From the NCBI GenBank assembly GCA_964390115.1, contig CAYMGT010000009.1, positions 1 to 22,073 on the forward strand: DNA of 22,073 nucleotides, in the 5' to 3' direction. The notes under the pieces were generated by a model. That model did no database searches, was not told the origin of the DNA, and saw nothing but the letters and a program-made list of their open reading frames with translations. This document shows positions 13,057-20,900 of this stretch, piece by piece. This stretch comes from JAIPJA01 sp964390115 (GTDB lineage Bacteria; Patescibacteriota; Patescibacteriia; Patescibacteriales; UBA12465). A program made the position numbers and the translations under genes. Positions within the stretch are counted from its first letter, which is position 1. The number at the start of each line of letters is the position of its first letter.

Positions 13057-13893
13057 ATGACAGAGGCTTACAATTTTAAAATTATAAAATCAGGAAAAGA
13101 AATTGAAGTCTATGATTATCAGACTAAAGATATTCTTCGTGGATATACAAGAAGAAAACGAAAAAAGAAGAAAAACAAAGAATCAAAGGGTCAGATGGAT
13201 ATAAACCAATATAAAAAAGAATTAAAAGAATTAGTAGAGTGGGAAATTAAATATACGGCTAAAACTCAGTTTTCCATCTCTCGTACTCGCACAAACATTC
13301 GTAGATCAGTTAATGCTAATCCACAATTAGATAAGTTCCTGACCCTTACCTTTGCCGAAAGCACCACTGAATTAATAGAAGCAAATAAGTTATTCCACCT
13401 AGCTATGAAAAGAATAATCCACACTAAACCAGCGTTTGAATATATTTCAGTAGTAGAATTTCAAAAAGATGTAGACTATCACGGAAATAAGAAAGAAAAA
13501 GGTGGATCAGTTCACTATCACCTACTTTGCAATATTGAAACAATAATCAAAAGAGATAGGTTTGAATGGGAAAGGTGGTTTCAGAATAGATATTGGAAAT
13601 ATGGTTTTGTAAAAATAAAAGATGTTAATAAGGTGGATAATATGGGAGCTTACTTTTGTAAATATCTTAGCAAAGATATGTTTGATAAAAGAATGTTTGG
13701 CAAAAAGAAATTCTTTTGTTCAAGAAATCTAAATAAGCCAGTTGAATTAACAGGAATGGAAGCAATAATATTCTTTAATAAATATGTTAAAGAATTACCC
13801 CTTAAATTTGAAAAAACTTTTGAGAGTGAGTGGGCAGGAAAGATTAAATATACTGCCTATTCCCTAAAAACTGATTTGCTAAAAAATAAATGA
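13057..13893 (+). CDS. HUH-type replication initiation protein (Rep)
   Basis: 278 aa. It shows the three ordered motifs of rolling-circle initiators: motif I FLTLTF (about 94-99), motif II with the metal-binding histidines SVHYHLLCNI (about 151-160), and motif III GAYFCKYLSKDM (about 197-208) with the nicking tyrosine and a following lysine. A lysine-rich tract RRKRKKKKNKE (31-42) may bind DNA. This form resembles the REP_ORF2-G2P-like Rep proteins of phages, plasmids and integrative elements. In that family the protein nicks one strand at a hairpin origin and starts rolling-circle replication. The hairpin cluster just upstream fits this. The Rep and the recombinase 160 bp downstream together suggest an element that integrates and replicates. 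Confidence 0.82.
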   Translation: MTEAYNFKIIKSGKEIEVYDYQTKDILRGYTRRKRKKKKNKESKGQMDINQYKKELKELVEWEIKYTAKTQFSISRTRTNIRRSVNANPQLDKFLTLTFAESTTELIEANKLFHLAMKRIIHTKPAFEYISVVEFQKDVDYHGNKKEKGGSVHYHLLCNIETIIKRDRFEWERWFQNRYWKYGFVKIKDVNKVDNMGAYFCKYLSKDMFDKRMFGKKKFFCSRNLNKPVELTGMEAIIFFNKYVKELPLKFEKTFESEWAGKIKYTAYSLKTDLLKNK

Positions 13894-13911
13894 TTATGTT
13901 AATATATGAGT

Positions 13912-14036
13912 GCTAAACCAATACAATTAAAGCCCGAGGATTTTATTTATTTTTGTCCCCAAAAAGGGGCGGTTTCTGTCCGACAAAAGTTATCTTCGGG
14001 TAATTGCGTTGGTTTAGCCAGAACCGTCCCTTTTTG
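13912..14036 (+). ncRNA. Large pseudoknot-like structured segment before the recombinase
   Basis: Two long inverted repeats are interleaved. Arm A (13912-13941) pairs with A' (13992-14018): about 26 pairs with one mismatch, a 3-nt bulge and two wobble pairs. Arm B (13960-13978), which lies in the loop of A, pairs with B' (14019-14036): 18 pairs with one wobble and one bulged T. A' and B' are directly adjacent. The order A-B-A'-B' is the topology of an H-type pseudoknot, or of two mutually exclusive hairpins. It ends 18 nt before the recombinase ATG at 14055. It may be an RNA control element for the recombinase or a structured single-strand DNA site. A 45-codon frame (13906-14043) overlaps it but is probably incidental. 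Confidence 0.7.
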
Positions 14037-14054
14037 TTATTAAATTTTAAATAT

Positions 14055-15674
14055 ATGAAATACATTTTGTATTGTAGAAAATCAAGCGAAGATAAAGGTA
14101 AACAAGTTTTATCTTTAGAAAGCCAAGTTAATGAAATGAAAAAGTTAGCTTCTAATTTAGGTTTGGAAGTTGTTAAGACTTATACCGAAAGTAAATCTTC
14201 TAAAAAACCTGATAACAGGCCTTTGTTTACTGAAATGATTAAATACATTAAAAGAAGCAAGGAAGATGAACTAGGTATTTTATGTTGGAAAATTGATAGA
14301 CTATCTCGTAATCCAATAGATAGCGCAACTATTCAATGGCTTCTACAACAAGACCAATTAAAAATAATTCAAACTATTGATAGACAATATTTACCGTCTG
14401 ATAATGTATTGCTTTTTAATGTTGAGAGTGGAATGGCTAATCAATATATTTTAGATCTATCTAAAAATGTTAAGCGTGGAATTATAACTAAGTTAGAAAA
14501 AGGCGGTTGGCCTAATTTAGCACCCCTCGGATATTTAAATGATGGGAAAGGCGGAATTCTAATTGATAAAGATAGAGAAAAATATATTAAGAAAATATTT
14601 ACTATGTATGCGACTGGCGACAAGAGTGTTAAGGAAATTGCTAATACATTATTTAAGCAAGGTTTTAGAAGTCGTGGAGGATATAAATATCACAAAAGTA
14701 AAATACATGATATTCTAAGCAATCCTTTCTATTACGGAATCATGCGAAAATATGACAAAGAATATCTAGGTAATCATAAACCAATAATATCTAAGAGCAT
14801 CTTTAACACTGTTCAAGATGTTTTAAATAAAAAAGCTCATACCAAAAAACAAAAGCTACACTTTACCTATCGTGGAGTTTTAAAATGTGATACTTGTGGC
14901 TGTGTTTTGACTGCTAGCAAAAAGAAGAGCAAACATACATATTATTATTGTACTAATGGCAAAGGAATATGTAATGAACACAAAACATATTTAAAAGAAG
15001 AAGATGTTTCTAAAGAACTAAGCAAAATGTTTGATGATGTGATTATTGATGAGAAGATAATCAATATGTGCTATCAAGCAAATAAAGAGAAACTAGGCGA
15101 AACAGACGAATATTTAGAACAAGCTAAGCAAAGTATACAGAAGTCTATTGAACAAGCAGAGAACAGGCAAAACAAGCTCCTAGACCTATACCTAGATGGC
15201 AACCTAGCTAAAGAAGTCTATGACCAAAAAGAAAAGATACTTAATAATGAAATTGTGCAATTTAAAAAAGACTTAAAAGACTTAAAACAACAAAAAGAGA
15301 ATAATAGTGAAATTACTTTGGAACGGATAAAAAACATCTTTTTATACCCTATTCAAGCTAAAAAGGAGTTTGAGATAAGAAAAAACAAGAAACAAGAAGT
15401 AATCACAAAAACCCTACTTTGGAACGCTCAATTTAGAAATAAAAAAATCGCTAATCTTAGTTTTAAAGAGCCATATTTGACTATCTCTAAAATCAAGAAT
15501 AAAAGCGATTTTTTATCAGTGCGGAAGGACTGGGATTCGAACCCAGGGTACCATTTCTGGTACACTTGCACTCCAAGCAAGCGCCTTCGACCACTCAGCC
15601 ATCCTTCCTTCTGCTTATCTTCTTATATATTTTACCTTAAAATTATTAATTCTCTAAGTATTTACTCACAATAG
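14055..15674 (+). CDS. Large serine recombinase
   Basis: 539 aa from ATG 14055. The frame could start at TTG 14004, but YILYCRKSSEDK is the normal N-terminus of the resolvase domain, so the ATG is preferred. Visible parts: catalytic Ser10 in YCRKSSED, LSLESQ, the arginine motif WKIDRLSRNPID, the recombinase domain (SVKEIANTLFKQGFRSRGG, then ILSNPFYYGIM), a zinc ribbon with CDTCGC and YYCTNGKGIC, and a long coiled coil at about 360-440. This architecture cuts and rejoins DNA at att sites. From residue about 489 the frame passes antisense through tRNA-Ser(GGA) and continues past it to 15674, so the last 50 residues are probably donated by the integration site. Confidence 0.92.
   Translation: MKYILYCRKSSEDKGKQVLSLESQVNEMKKLASNLGLEVVKTYTESKSSKKPDNRPLFTEMIKYIKRSKEDELGILCWKIDRLSRNPIDSATIQWLLQQDQLKIIQTIDRQYLPSDNVLLFNVESGMANQYILDLSKNVKRGIITKLEKGGWPNLAPLGYLNDGKGGILIDKDREKYIKKIFTMYATGDKSVKEIANTLFKQGFRSRGGYKYHKSKIHDILSNPFYYGIMRKYDKEYLGNHKPIISKSIFNTVQDVLNKKAHTKKQKLHFTYRGVLKCDTCGCVLTASKKKSKHTYYYCTNGKGICNEHKTYLKEEDVSKELSKMFDDVIIDEKIINMCYQANKEKLGETDEYLEQAKQSIQKSIEQAENRQNKLLDLYLDGNLAKEVYDQKEKILNNEIVQFKKDLKDLKQQKENNSEITLERIKNIFLYPIQAKKEFEIRKNKKQEVITKTLLWNAQFRNKKIANLSFKEPYLTISKIKNKSDFLSVRKDWDSNPGYHFWYTCTPSKRLRPLSHPSFCLSSYIFYLKIINSLSIYSQ
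15522..15608 (-). tRNA. tRNA-Ser (GGA)
   Basis: 87 nt on the minus strand. Acceptor GGAAGGA/TCCTTCC with discriminator G, anticodon stem CTTGC/GCAAG around loop TTGGAGT (anticodon GGA), long variable arm GTACCA/TGGTAC, and T-arm CTGGG-TTCGAAT-CCCAG. CCA is not encoded. Its 3' end faces the serine recombinase, whose reading frame overlaps the whole gene on the other strand, as expected if the tRNA is the insertion site. Confidence 0.96.
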
Positions 15675-16392
15675 TTCCTAGTCCTTCTACTAATTCATTA
15701 TTAGAATCTACCACGTCTTCCCATTCTCTAGCTCCAATAATTAAACTATTAGCTATGAAGGTAGTTGGGGCGCCTGTAACTGCAAAGGTTTTAGCTTCTA
15801 AGGCTAAGGCATTTACCTTATCCCTATATTTAAAAGTTTCTACACAATCACTGAACTGCTTCGTATCAAATTCTAGTTCAGAGGCTAAACTATTTAATTC
15901 CATTAAAGAAAAACTATCTTGTTCTACTCGCTCATATATTTTTTTTCTCAACTCGTAGAATTTATCTTGATCATTAGCACACCATAGAGCCTGACTTATC
16001 TCAGGAGCTTCACCACGACTACTTATATAAAATGGACGAAAAGCGATTACTAACTCATCAGAAAATTCATCTTTTAAAGTATCAATACTCTCTCTATAGC
16101 TAGCATTTATCTTGTCACTATAGTCCTCATAAACGATAACTTGTAAGGGAGCTTCTAAGGAACCTAAATAAATATCATTTTTATCAATTTCTCTAATTTT
16201 TTGAGCTCTATAACTTGAAGCTATTACCACGGCAGAACTATTAGCTTCCATTAAATCTACTATTTCCTTAGTATTATTATCCACTATTTCTTTATCTTTA
16301 TTTAAAAATAAGACAATTCTTAAAATTACTGCTACTACTAGTATAGCAACTAAAACTGACCAAAATAATTTCATATTAGTTTTCTTTTCCAT
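15646..16392 (-). CDS. DsbA-fold (thioredoxin-like) protein lacking the CXXC motif
   Basis: 248 aa. Residues 8-30 form a membrane anchor, so the rest should lie outside the membrane. The thioredoxin-like fold is visible from YLGSLEAPLQVIVYEDYSD (75-93), through helices typical of DsbA/Thioredoxin_4, to the cis-proline region VTGAPTTFIAN (near 206). Where active members have FxCPxC, this protein reads YEDYSDKINASY, with no cysteine pair. It has only two cysteines in all (in ALWCAND and SDCVET). It is therefore unlikely to be an oxidoreductase in the usual way and may be a chaperone-like or structural derivative. It is the last gene before tRNA-Ser and overlaps the end of the recombinase frame by 29 bp. 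Confidence 0.8.
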   Translation of the reverse strand: MEKKTNMKLFWSVLVAILVVAVILRIVLFLNKDKEIVDNNTKEIVDLMEANSSAVVIASSYRAQKIREIDKNDIYLGSLEAPLQVIVYEDYSDKINASYRESIDTLKDEFSDELVIAFRPFYISSRGEAPEISQALWCANDQDKFYELRKKIYERVEQDSFSLMELNSLASELEFDTKQFSDCVETFKYRDKVNALALEAKTFAVTGAPTTFIANSLIIGAREWEDVVDSNNELVEGLGTIVSKYLEN

Positions 16393-16426
16393 ATTTTTAA
16401 AATAAATTAAATTAATTTTTTAAATT

Positions 16427-17869
16427 TTAAACTAACTTAGCTATAGCTTTATGATAATTAGTTTTCTCCTGCCAGAGTTTAGCTAAGCTAAATAGTCTAT
16501 CCTCACAATTTTTAGGAGCTATCATTTGCAAACCAAAAGGTAAATCATCTATAGGTGAACTAGGTAAAGATATAGCTGGAAGACCGGCTAAAGAAGGACC
16601 AGCTAAAAATTTGTCCTCAACATACATATCTAAAGGACTAGCTTTTTCACCAAATTTAAAGGCTTCGGAAGTAGCACTGGGGCTTAAGACTAAATCTACT
16701 TTCTTAAAAGCTTTTTTAAAATCTAAAATAATGCTTTCTCTCAGTCTTTGAGCTTTTTTGTAATAAGCATCAAAATAACCTGCACTTAAAACATAAGTTC
16801 CTGTCATTATTCTTCTTTTAACTTCATCACCAAAACCCTCTCCTCTAGTTTCTAGATAATAGTCCTTTAAATCTTTAGCTTCTTTTTGGCTAAAGCCATA
16901 GCGAAGTCCATCAAAACGAGCTAAGTTTGAACTTATCTCAGCCGGAGTTATTATGTAGTATACAGCCACGGCATGTTTAATATTAGGTAAAGAGATATCT
17001 ATAAACTGGCAACCTAGAGCTTCTAGCTCTAATTTAGATTTAGTAAAAGACTCTCTAGCTTTATCACTTAATGATTCTTCATATTCTTTGACTAAAGCAA
17101 TTTTAAAATTACTTAATTTCTCTATATTTTGACTACTATATTGTGAGCCTAAACTACTAGCATCAAGACTGTCACTTCCTGAGATAACCGAAAAAACCAT
17201 TTCTGCATCTAAAGCTGTTTTTGTTAAAGGCCCTATTACATCAGTTGAAGAGGTCATAGAAATTAATCCATAGCGAGAAACTCTAGCATAACTAGGTTTC
17301 AGACCTGTCAGAGAGCAAAAACTAGCTGGTTGACGAATAGAACCACCTGTATCAGATCCTAAGGCAAATATACAAAAATTAGCCGCTAGAGCTGAGGCTG
17401 AGCCACCAGAGGACCCTCCAGGAGTTCTGCTTATATCCCATGGGTTTAAACTAGGTCCAAAATAACTATTTTCCGTGGAAGAGCCTTGAGCAAACTCATC
17501 TAAATTAGTTTTACCTAGTAGAGCTGCCCCTGCCTTATCCAGCCTATCTATAACCGTAGCACTGTAGGGAGCAATGTAATTTTCCAACATTTTAGAGCCC
17601 GCTGTTGTTCTAATACCTTTAGTTAAAAGATTGTCTTTAGCTAAATAAGGAATACCTAATAGAGACCCTTTCTCCCCTTGTTTTAATCTCTTATCCGCCT
17701 CTTTCGCTTGAGAAATTGCCAATTCCTTAGTTAAAGTTAAACAAGCCTTTAATTTATCATTATAGGTTTCAATTTGCTTTAAACAAGCCAGGGTCAACTC
17801 TTGACTACTAATTTCCCGCTTATCCAATTTTTCTCTAGCCTGAACTAGAGTTAATTCATTTAACTTCAT
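16427..17869 (-). CDS. gatA: Glutamyl/aspartyl-tRNA amidotransferase subunit A
   Basis: 480 aa, normal length. The amidase catalytic triad is present: Lys78 in IPYLAKDN, cis-Ser153 in TPGGSSGGSA and nucleophile Ser177 in GSDTGGSIRQPA. It releases ammonia from glutamine for the transamidation of Glu-tRNA(Gln) or Asp-tRNA(Asn) together with GatB and GatC. The start codon overlaps the gatC stop in TAATG, so the two are translationally coupled. gatB does not follow and must lie elsewhere. Confidence 0.97.
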   Translation of the reverse strand: MKLNELTLVQAREKLDKREISSQELTLACLKQIETYNDKLKACLTLTKELAISQAKEADKRLKQGEKGSLLGIPYLAKDNLLTKGIRTTAGSKMLENYIAPYSATVIDRLDKAGAALLGKTNLDEFAQGSSTENSYFGPSLNPWDISRTPGGSSGGSASALAANFCIFALGSDTGGSIRQPASFCSLTGLKPSYARVSRYGLISMTSSTDVIGPLTKTALDAEMVFSVISGSDSLDASSLGSQYSSQNIEKLSNFKIALVKEYEESLSDKARESFTKSKLELEALGCQFIDISLPNIKHAVAVYYIITPAEISSNLARFDGLRYGFSQKEAKDLKDYYLETRGEGFGDEVKRRIMTGTYVLSAGYFDAYYKKAQRLRESIILDFKKAFKKVDLVLSPSATSEAFKFGEKASPLDMYVEDKFLAGPSLAGLPAISLPSSPIDDLPFGLQMIAPKNCEDRLFSLAKLWQEKTNYHKAIAKLV

Positions 17870-18159
17870 TAGTTTAATATTCTTTTAACTTTAATAGTCC
17901 CCTGATTATAGTAAGGGCTTTGTGAGAGCATCTTTTCTCTATCCTCTGGAGAAAAAACTTTTACTTCATCCTCTCTAAAAATATTTTCCAAGTCACTACT
18001 GCTAGAACTATAGTCTCTGTTTGTTTCTGCTTCATCAAGTGAGGAAACAAAAACCAGGATATCAGATAATTCCAGCTGAAATTTAGTGATTTCTTGTTTA
18101 CTTAATTTTAGTTTAGCCAAATTAGCTATTTTTAAAACTTCTTCTTTAGATAATTTCAT
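17869..18159 (-). CDS. gatC: Glutamyl/aspartyl-tRNA amidotransferase subunit C
   Basis: 96 aa, the usual size. The N-terminal helix reads LSKEEVLKIANLAKLKLSKQ and the centre FQLELSDILVFVSSLDE, both typical of GatC, the small linker that holds GatA and GatB together. It lies 17 bp after ligA and is coupled to gatA, so ligA-gatC-gatA is likely one operon. Confidence 0.92.
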   Translation of the reverse strand: MKLSKEEVLKIANLAKLKLSKQEITKFQLELSDILVFVSSLDEAETNRDYSSSSSDLENIFREDEVKVFSPEDREKMLSQSPYYNQGTIKVKRILN

Positions 18160-18176
18160 AAACTTTATACATTTAA

Positions 18177-20294
18177 TTACTTGGTCATCTCTAAAAACTC
18201 CTGTTCATTAATAATTTTCACTCCTAAATTTTTTGCCTTAATATACTTACTACCCGAATCTTTACCCAAAACTAAAAAATCAGTATTTTTTGATATACTA
18301 GAGCTTACTTTAGACCCCAATACTTTAATTCTATCTTTAGCTTCATCTCTTGTCAAACTAGAAAGAGACCCTGTTAAAACAAAAGACTTGTTAGCAAACT
18401 TAGATGAGTAATTTAATTTTTTCTCTAATTTTAATTTAAACTCATGCCTTGTAAATTTTTTAAACAGTAAGACAGTACTTTGACTATGAAAAAAGCTATG
18501 TATACTAGAGGAGATAGCTGGTCCAAAATCAGATAATTCTTGCCACGACTCAATTTCTTTGGAACTAAAAAAATTAAAAATCTCTTCTAAATTAGCCACG
18601 TCTTTGCAACTATTAAACTCAGAACTAGAAAAAGCTATAGCTAAAACCCTAGCTGACTCTTCCCCTACTTGCCTGATGCCTAAAGCATAAATAAAACGAT
18701 ACAGTTCTCTTTCTAAGCTTAACTCTATAGAGTTAATTAAATTTTCTGCTGATTTTTCCGCAAATCTATCTAAAAGTAACAAATCAGCTTTTTTTAGACT
18801 ATAGAAATCAGCACTATCAGAGATTAATTTCTCTTCTAAAAGTCTTTGGACTAATTTTTCACCCAAACCTTCAATATCCATTGCCCCTTTAGAAGTAAAA
18901 TGAACTAAGTTTTGAAAGTTTATAGCCTCACACTTAGTGTTAGGGCAACGTAAAACTGCTTCCCCTTCAGCTCTCATAAGTTTCGTCTGACAAGTTGGAC
19001 AAGAAATAGGAATAACTATATCGGTCTCTTGCCCGCTTCGCAGATTAGAAAGAACTTTAATAACTTTAGGTATGACATCTCCCGCTCTCTCAATTATTAT
19101 AGTATCATTTATCTTTATACCCAATCTACTTATTTCATCAATATTGTGAAGTGTGGCCCGAGAGACTAAGGCTCCACCTACTTTAACTGAATCTAAAACA
19201 GCTGTAGGAGTTAAAGCTCCAGTTCTGCCCATTTGCCAAATGACCTCTTTTAAAGATGTTGTCACTTGTTCAGCGGAAAACTTATAGGCCATCATATAAC
19301 GAGGAGCTTTACCTACTATCCCTAAAGTAGACCATTTAGTCATATCATCAACTTTTATCACCATACCGTCTATAAGAAAAGGCAAAGAATCTCTTTTTTT
19401 CTCTAAATTATCATATAAAGAAAAAACTTCGTCTAAACTGTGACAGAGTTTATTCTCTTTTAATGTTTTGAAGCCTAATAAGGCTAGAAATTTATCTTCT
19501 TTCTGTCTACTTTTTAAAATTTCTTTTAAGCGACTACTGCCTGCTATACCATAAACAAAGAAAGTCATTTGTCTCTGAGCTGCTACTTTAGAATCTAATT
19601 GACGAATAGAGCCGGCCACAGCATTCCTAGGATTAGCTAAAACATTTAACCCCTTCTCCTTATACTCTTTATTTAATTTATTAAAAACTGACTTATACAT
19701 AACCGCTTCTCCGCGAATATCTATTTGAGAATTTAAAATAATACTTTTAAGCTCAGAGATATTGCTAGCACTAATATCTAAACTCTGCCAATCTTGCATA
19801 CTTAATTCTTTTAACTGTAATGGTAAACTAGAGATAGTCTTAACATTTAAAGTGACCTCTTCACCTACTCTACCATCACCACGAGTAGCTCCCCTAACAA
19901 GCATTCCCTTGTTATATGTCAGTGATATTGCTAAACCATCAAGTTTTAGTTCGCAGTAATAATTAAACTTTAAATCGTCTCTATATAATTTCAAAATTCT
20001 CTCTTGCCAAGCAATTATATCTTCCTCAGAGAAAGCATCAAAAAGAGATAATAACCTCTCACCATGAACTGCTTTTTTAAATTTATCTAAAGGTTTGCCA
20101 GCCACTCTTTGCGTAGGAGAGTTAGGAGTTATATATTCCGGATACATTTCTTCTAATTTAAAAAGTTCATTTTTCAAGGTATCTAAGGCCCCTTCGCTTA
20201 TCTCTTCTCTATCTAAAACATGATACAAATAGCGATGATGATCTATTTCCTGTCTTAACTTAGCTATTCTTTTTTTAGCTTTTATTTTATCCAT
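18177..20294 (-). CDS. ligA: NAD-dependent DNA ligase LigA
   Basis: 705 aa. Domains in order: Ia NAD-binding domain (RYLYHVLDREEISEGALDTL, then PNSPTQRV), adenylation domain with catalytic Lys117 in CELKLDGLAI and GDGRVGEEVT, OB fold with APRYMMAYKF, a four-cysteine zinc finger (CPTC...CPNTKC near 435-455), helix-hairpin-helix region (GAMDIEGLGEKLVQRLLEE), and a C-terminal BRCT domain (NKSFVLTGSLSSLTRDEAK). It seals nicks during replication and repair. The domain Ia variant SEGALDTLKNEL is of the kind seen in candidate-phyla ligases. It is first in the ligA-gatC-gatA operon. Confidence 0.97.
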   Translation of the reverse strand: MDKIKAKKRIAKLRQEIDHHRYLYHVLDREEISEGALDTLKNELFKLEEMYPEYITPNSPTQRVAGKPLDKFKKAVHGERLLSLFDAFSEEDIIAWQERILKLYRDDLKFNYYCELKLDGLAISLTYNKGMLVRGATRGDGRVGEEVTLNVKTISSLPLQLKELSMQDWQSLDISASNISELKSIILNSQIDIRGEAVMYKSVFNKLNKEYKEKGLNVLANPRNAVAGSIRQLDSKVAAQRQMTFFVYGIAGSSRLKEILKSRQKEDKFLALLGFKTLKENKLCHSLDEVFSLYDNLEKKRDSLPFLIDGMVIKVDDMTKWSTLGIVGKAPRYMMAYKFSAEQVTTSLKEVIWQMGRTGALTPTAVLDSVKVGGALVSRATLHNIDEISRLGIKINDTIIIERAGDVIPKVIKVLSNLRSGQETDIVIPISCPTCQTKLMRAEGEAVLRCPNTKCEAINFQNLVHFTSKGAMDIEGLGEKLVQRLLEEKLISDSADFYSLKKADLLLLDRFAEKSAENLINSIELSLERELYRFIYALGIRQVGEESARVLAIAFSSSEFNSCKDVANLEEIFNFFSSKEIESWQELSDFGPAISSSIHSFFHSQSTVLLFKKFTRHEFKLKLEKKLNYSSKFANKSFVLTGSLSSLTRDEAKDRIKVLGSKVSSSISKNTDFLVLGKDSGSKYIKAKNLGVKIINEQEFLEMTK

Positions 20295-20325
20295 TTTTTA
20301 TAGAATTTTATTTTAATATATTATA

Positions 20326-20334
20326 ATTATATCA
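20326..20334 (-). promoter_or_regulatory. Extended -10 promoter of ligA operon
   Basis: On the minus strand TGATATAAT, with a T-rich but poor -35. The start site would give a leader of about 25 nt before ATG 20294. Confidence 0.55.
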
Positions 20335-20344
20335 CCTTACAAGA

Positions 20345-20378
20345 AAAACAAAAAACCACCTCTTTTAAAGAGATAGTT
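20345..20378 (-). terminator. Terminator of the small membrane protein gene
   Basis: AACTATCTCTTT and AAAGAGGTGGTT (20367-20378 / 20354-20365) form a 12-bp stem with two G-T pairs on the minus strand, followed by TTTTTTG. It lies between the 76-aa gene and the ligA promoter. Confidence 0.75.
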
Positions 20379-20402
20379 TTAAGTTATCTAAAATCTATTA
20401 AT

Positions 20403-20633
20403 TTATTCTATTGGTGGTGTTTGTGGAACTTGTCCATCTTGACCAGCGCCAGTACTTTGATTAATAAAATTTACAATTTGACTAACTGCTTGAGTATTAG
20501 AACCAACAGTTTGTTCTAATTGAGCAGTTCTTTTCTGTACATTTGAAAGTTGTAGTTGAAAGGAAATAAATAGCATAGCTAAAATACCTACTACTATTCC
20601 TACAATCAACATATAAGATGATTCTTTCTTCAT
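20403..20633 (-). CDS. Small single-span membrane protein
   Basis: 76 aa. A membrane helix at about 8-27 (MLIVGIVVGILAMLFISFQL) is followed by a short coiled-coil-like segment (LSNVQKRTAQLEQTVGSNTQ) and a Gly/Pro/Gln-rich tail. No family recognised. Topology is probably N-in with the tail outside. The first 48 bp of the gene are repeated after the N gap, which looks like an assembly effect rather than a second gene. Confidence 0.7.
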   Translation of the reverse strand: MKKESSYMLIVGIVVGILAMLFISFQLQLSNVQKRTAQLEQTVGSNTQAVSQIVNFINQSTGAGQDGQVPQTPPIE

Positions 20634-20638
20634 AGTGT
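20584..20638. repeat. 55-bp sequence repeated across the assembly gap (left copy)
   Basis: Identical to 20739-20793. It covers the start of the 76-aa gene. Contig ends that share exactly 55 bp are what an overlap of one k-mer would leave. Confidence 0.85.
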
Positions 20639-20738
20639 NNNNNNNNNNNNNNNNNNNNNNNNNNNNNNNNNNNNNNNNNNNNNNNNNNNNNNNNNNNNNN
20701 NNNNNNNNNNNNNNNNNNNNNNNNNNNNNNNNNNNNNN
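20639..20738. other. Scaffold gap of 100 N
   Basis: Exactly 100 N between two identical 55-bp ends. The real distance is unknown and may be negative (the contigs probably overlap), so the true locus may have no gap and no duplication. Confidence 0.9.
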
Positions 20739-20793
20739 ATACCTACTACTATTCCTACAATCAACATATAAGATGATTCTTTCTTCATAGTGT
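20739..20793. repeat. 55-bp sequence repeated across the assembly gap (right copy)
   Basis: Right-hand copy of 20584-20638. It continues into the 5' upstream region of the 76-aa gene (to about 20850), which is AT-rich and holds no gene. Confidence 0.85.
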
Positions 20794-20900
20794 TAATTAA
20801 ATATTAATATTTATTAATAATCATATTATAGCAAACTTTTTAAATTATGTTAAGAGAACTTATTAACAACTAAAGTCACAAACAACTTTATATAAAAACT

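Noticed and set aside
13906..14043. 45-codon frame starting MSAKPIQLKPEDFIYF
   Set aside because: It coincides almost exactly with the interleaved inverted repeats, which already constrain the sequence. The protein has no recognisable features. Kept only as a note in the pseudoknot entry.
14004..14054. TTG start giving the recombinase 17 extra residues
   Set aside because: The extra residues fall inside the structured segment, and the resolvase domain normally begins at the downstream ATG (MKYILYCRKS).
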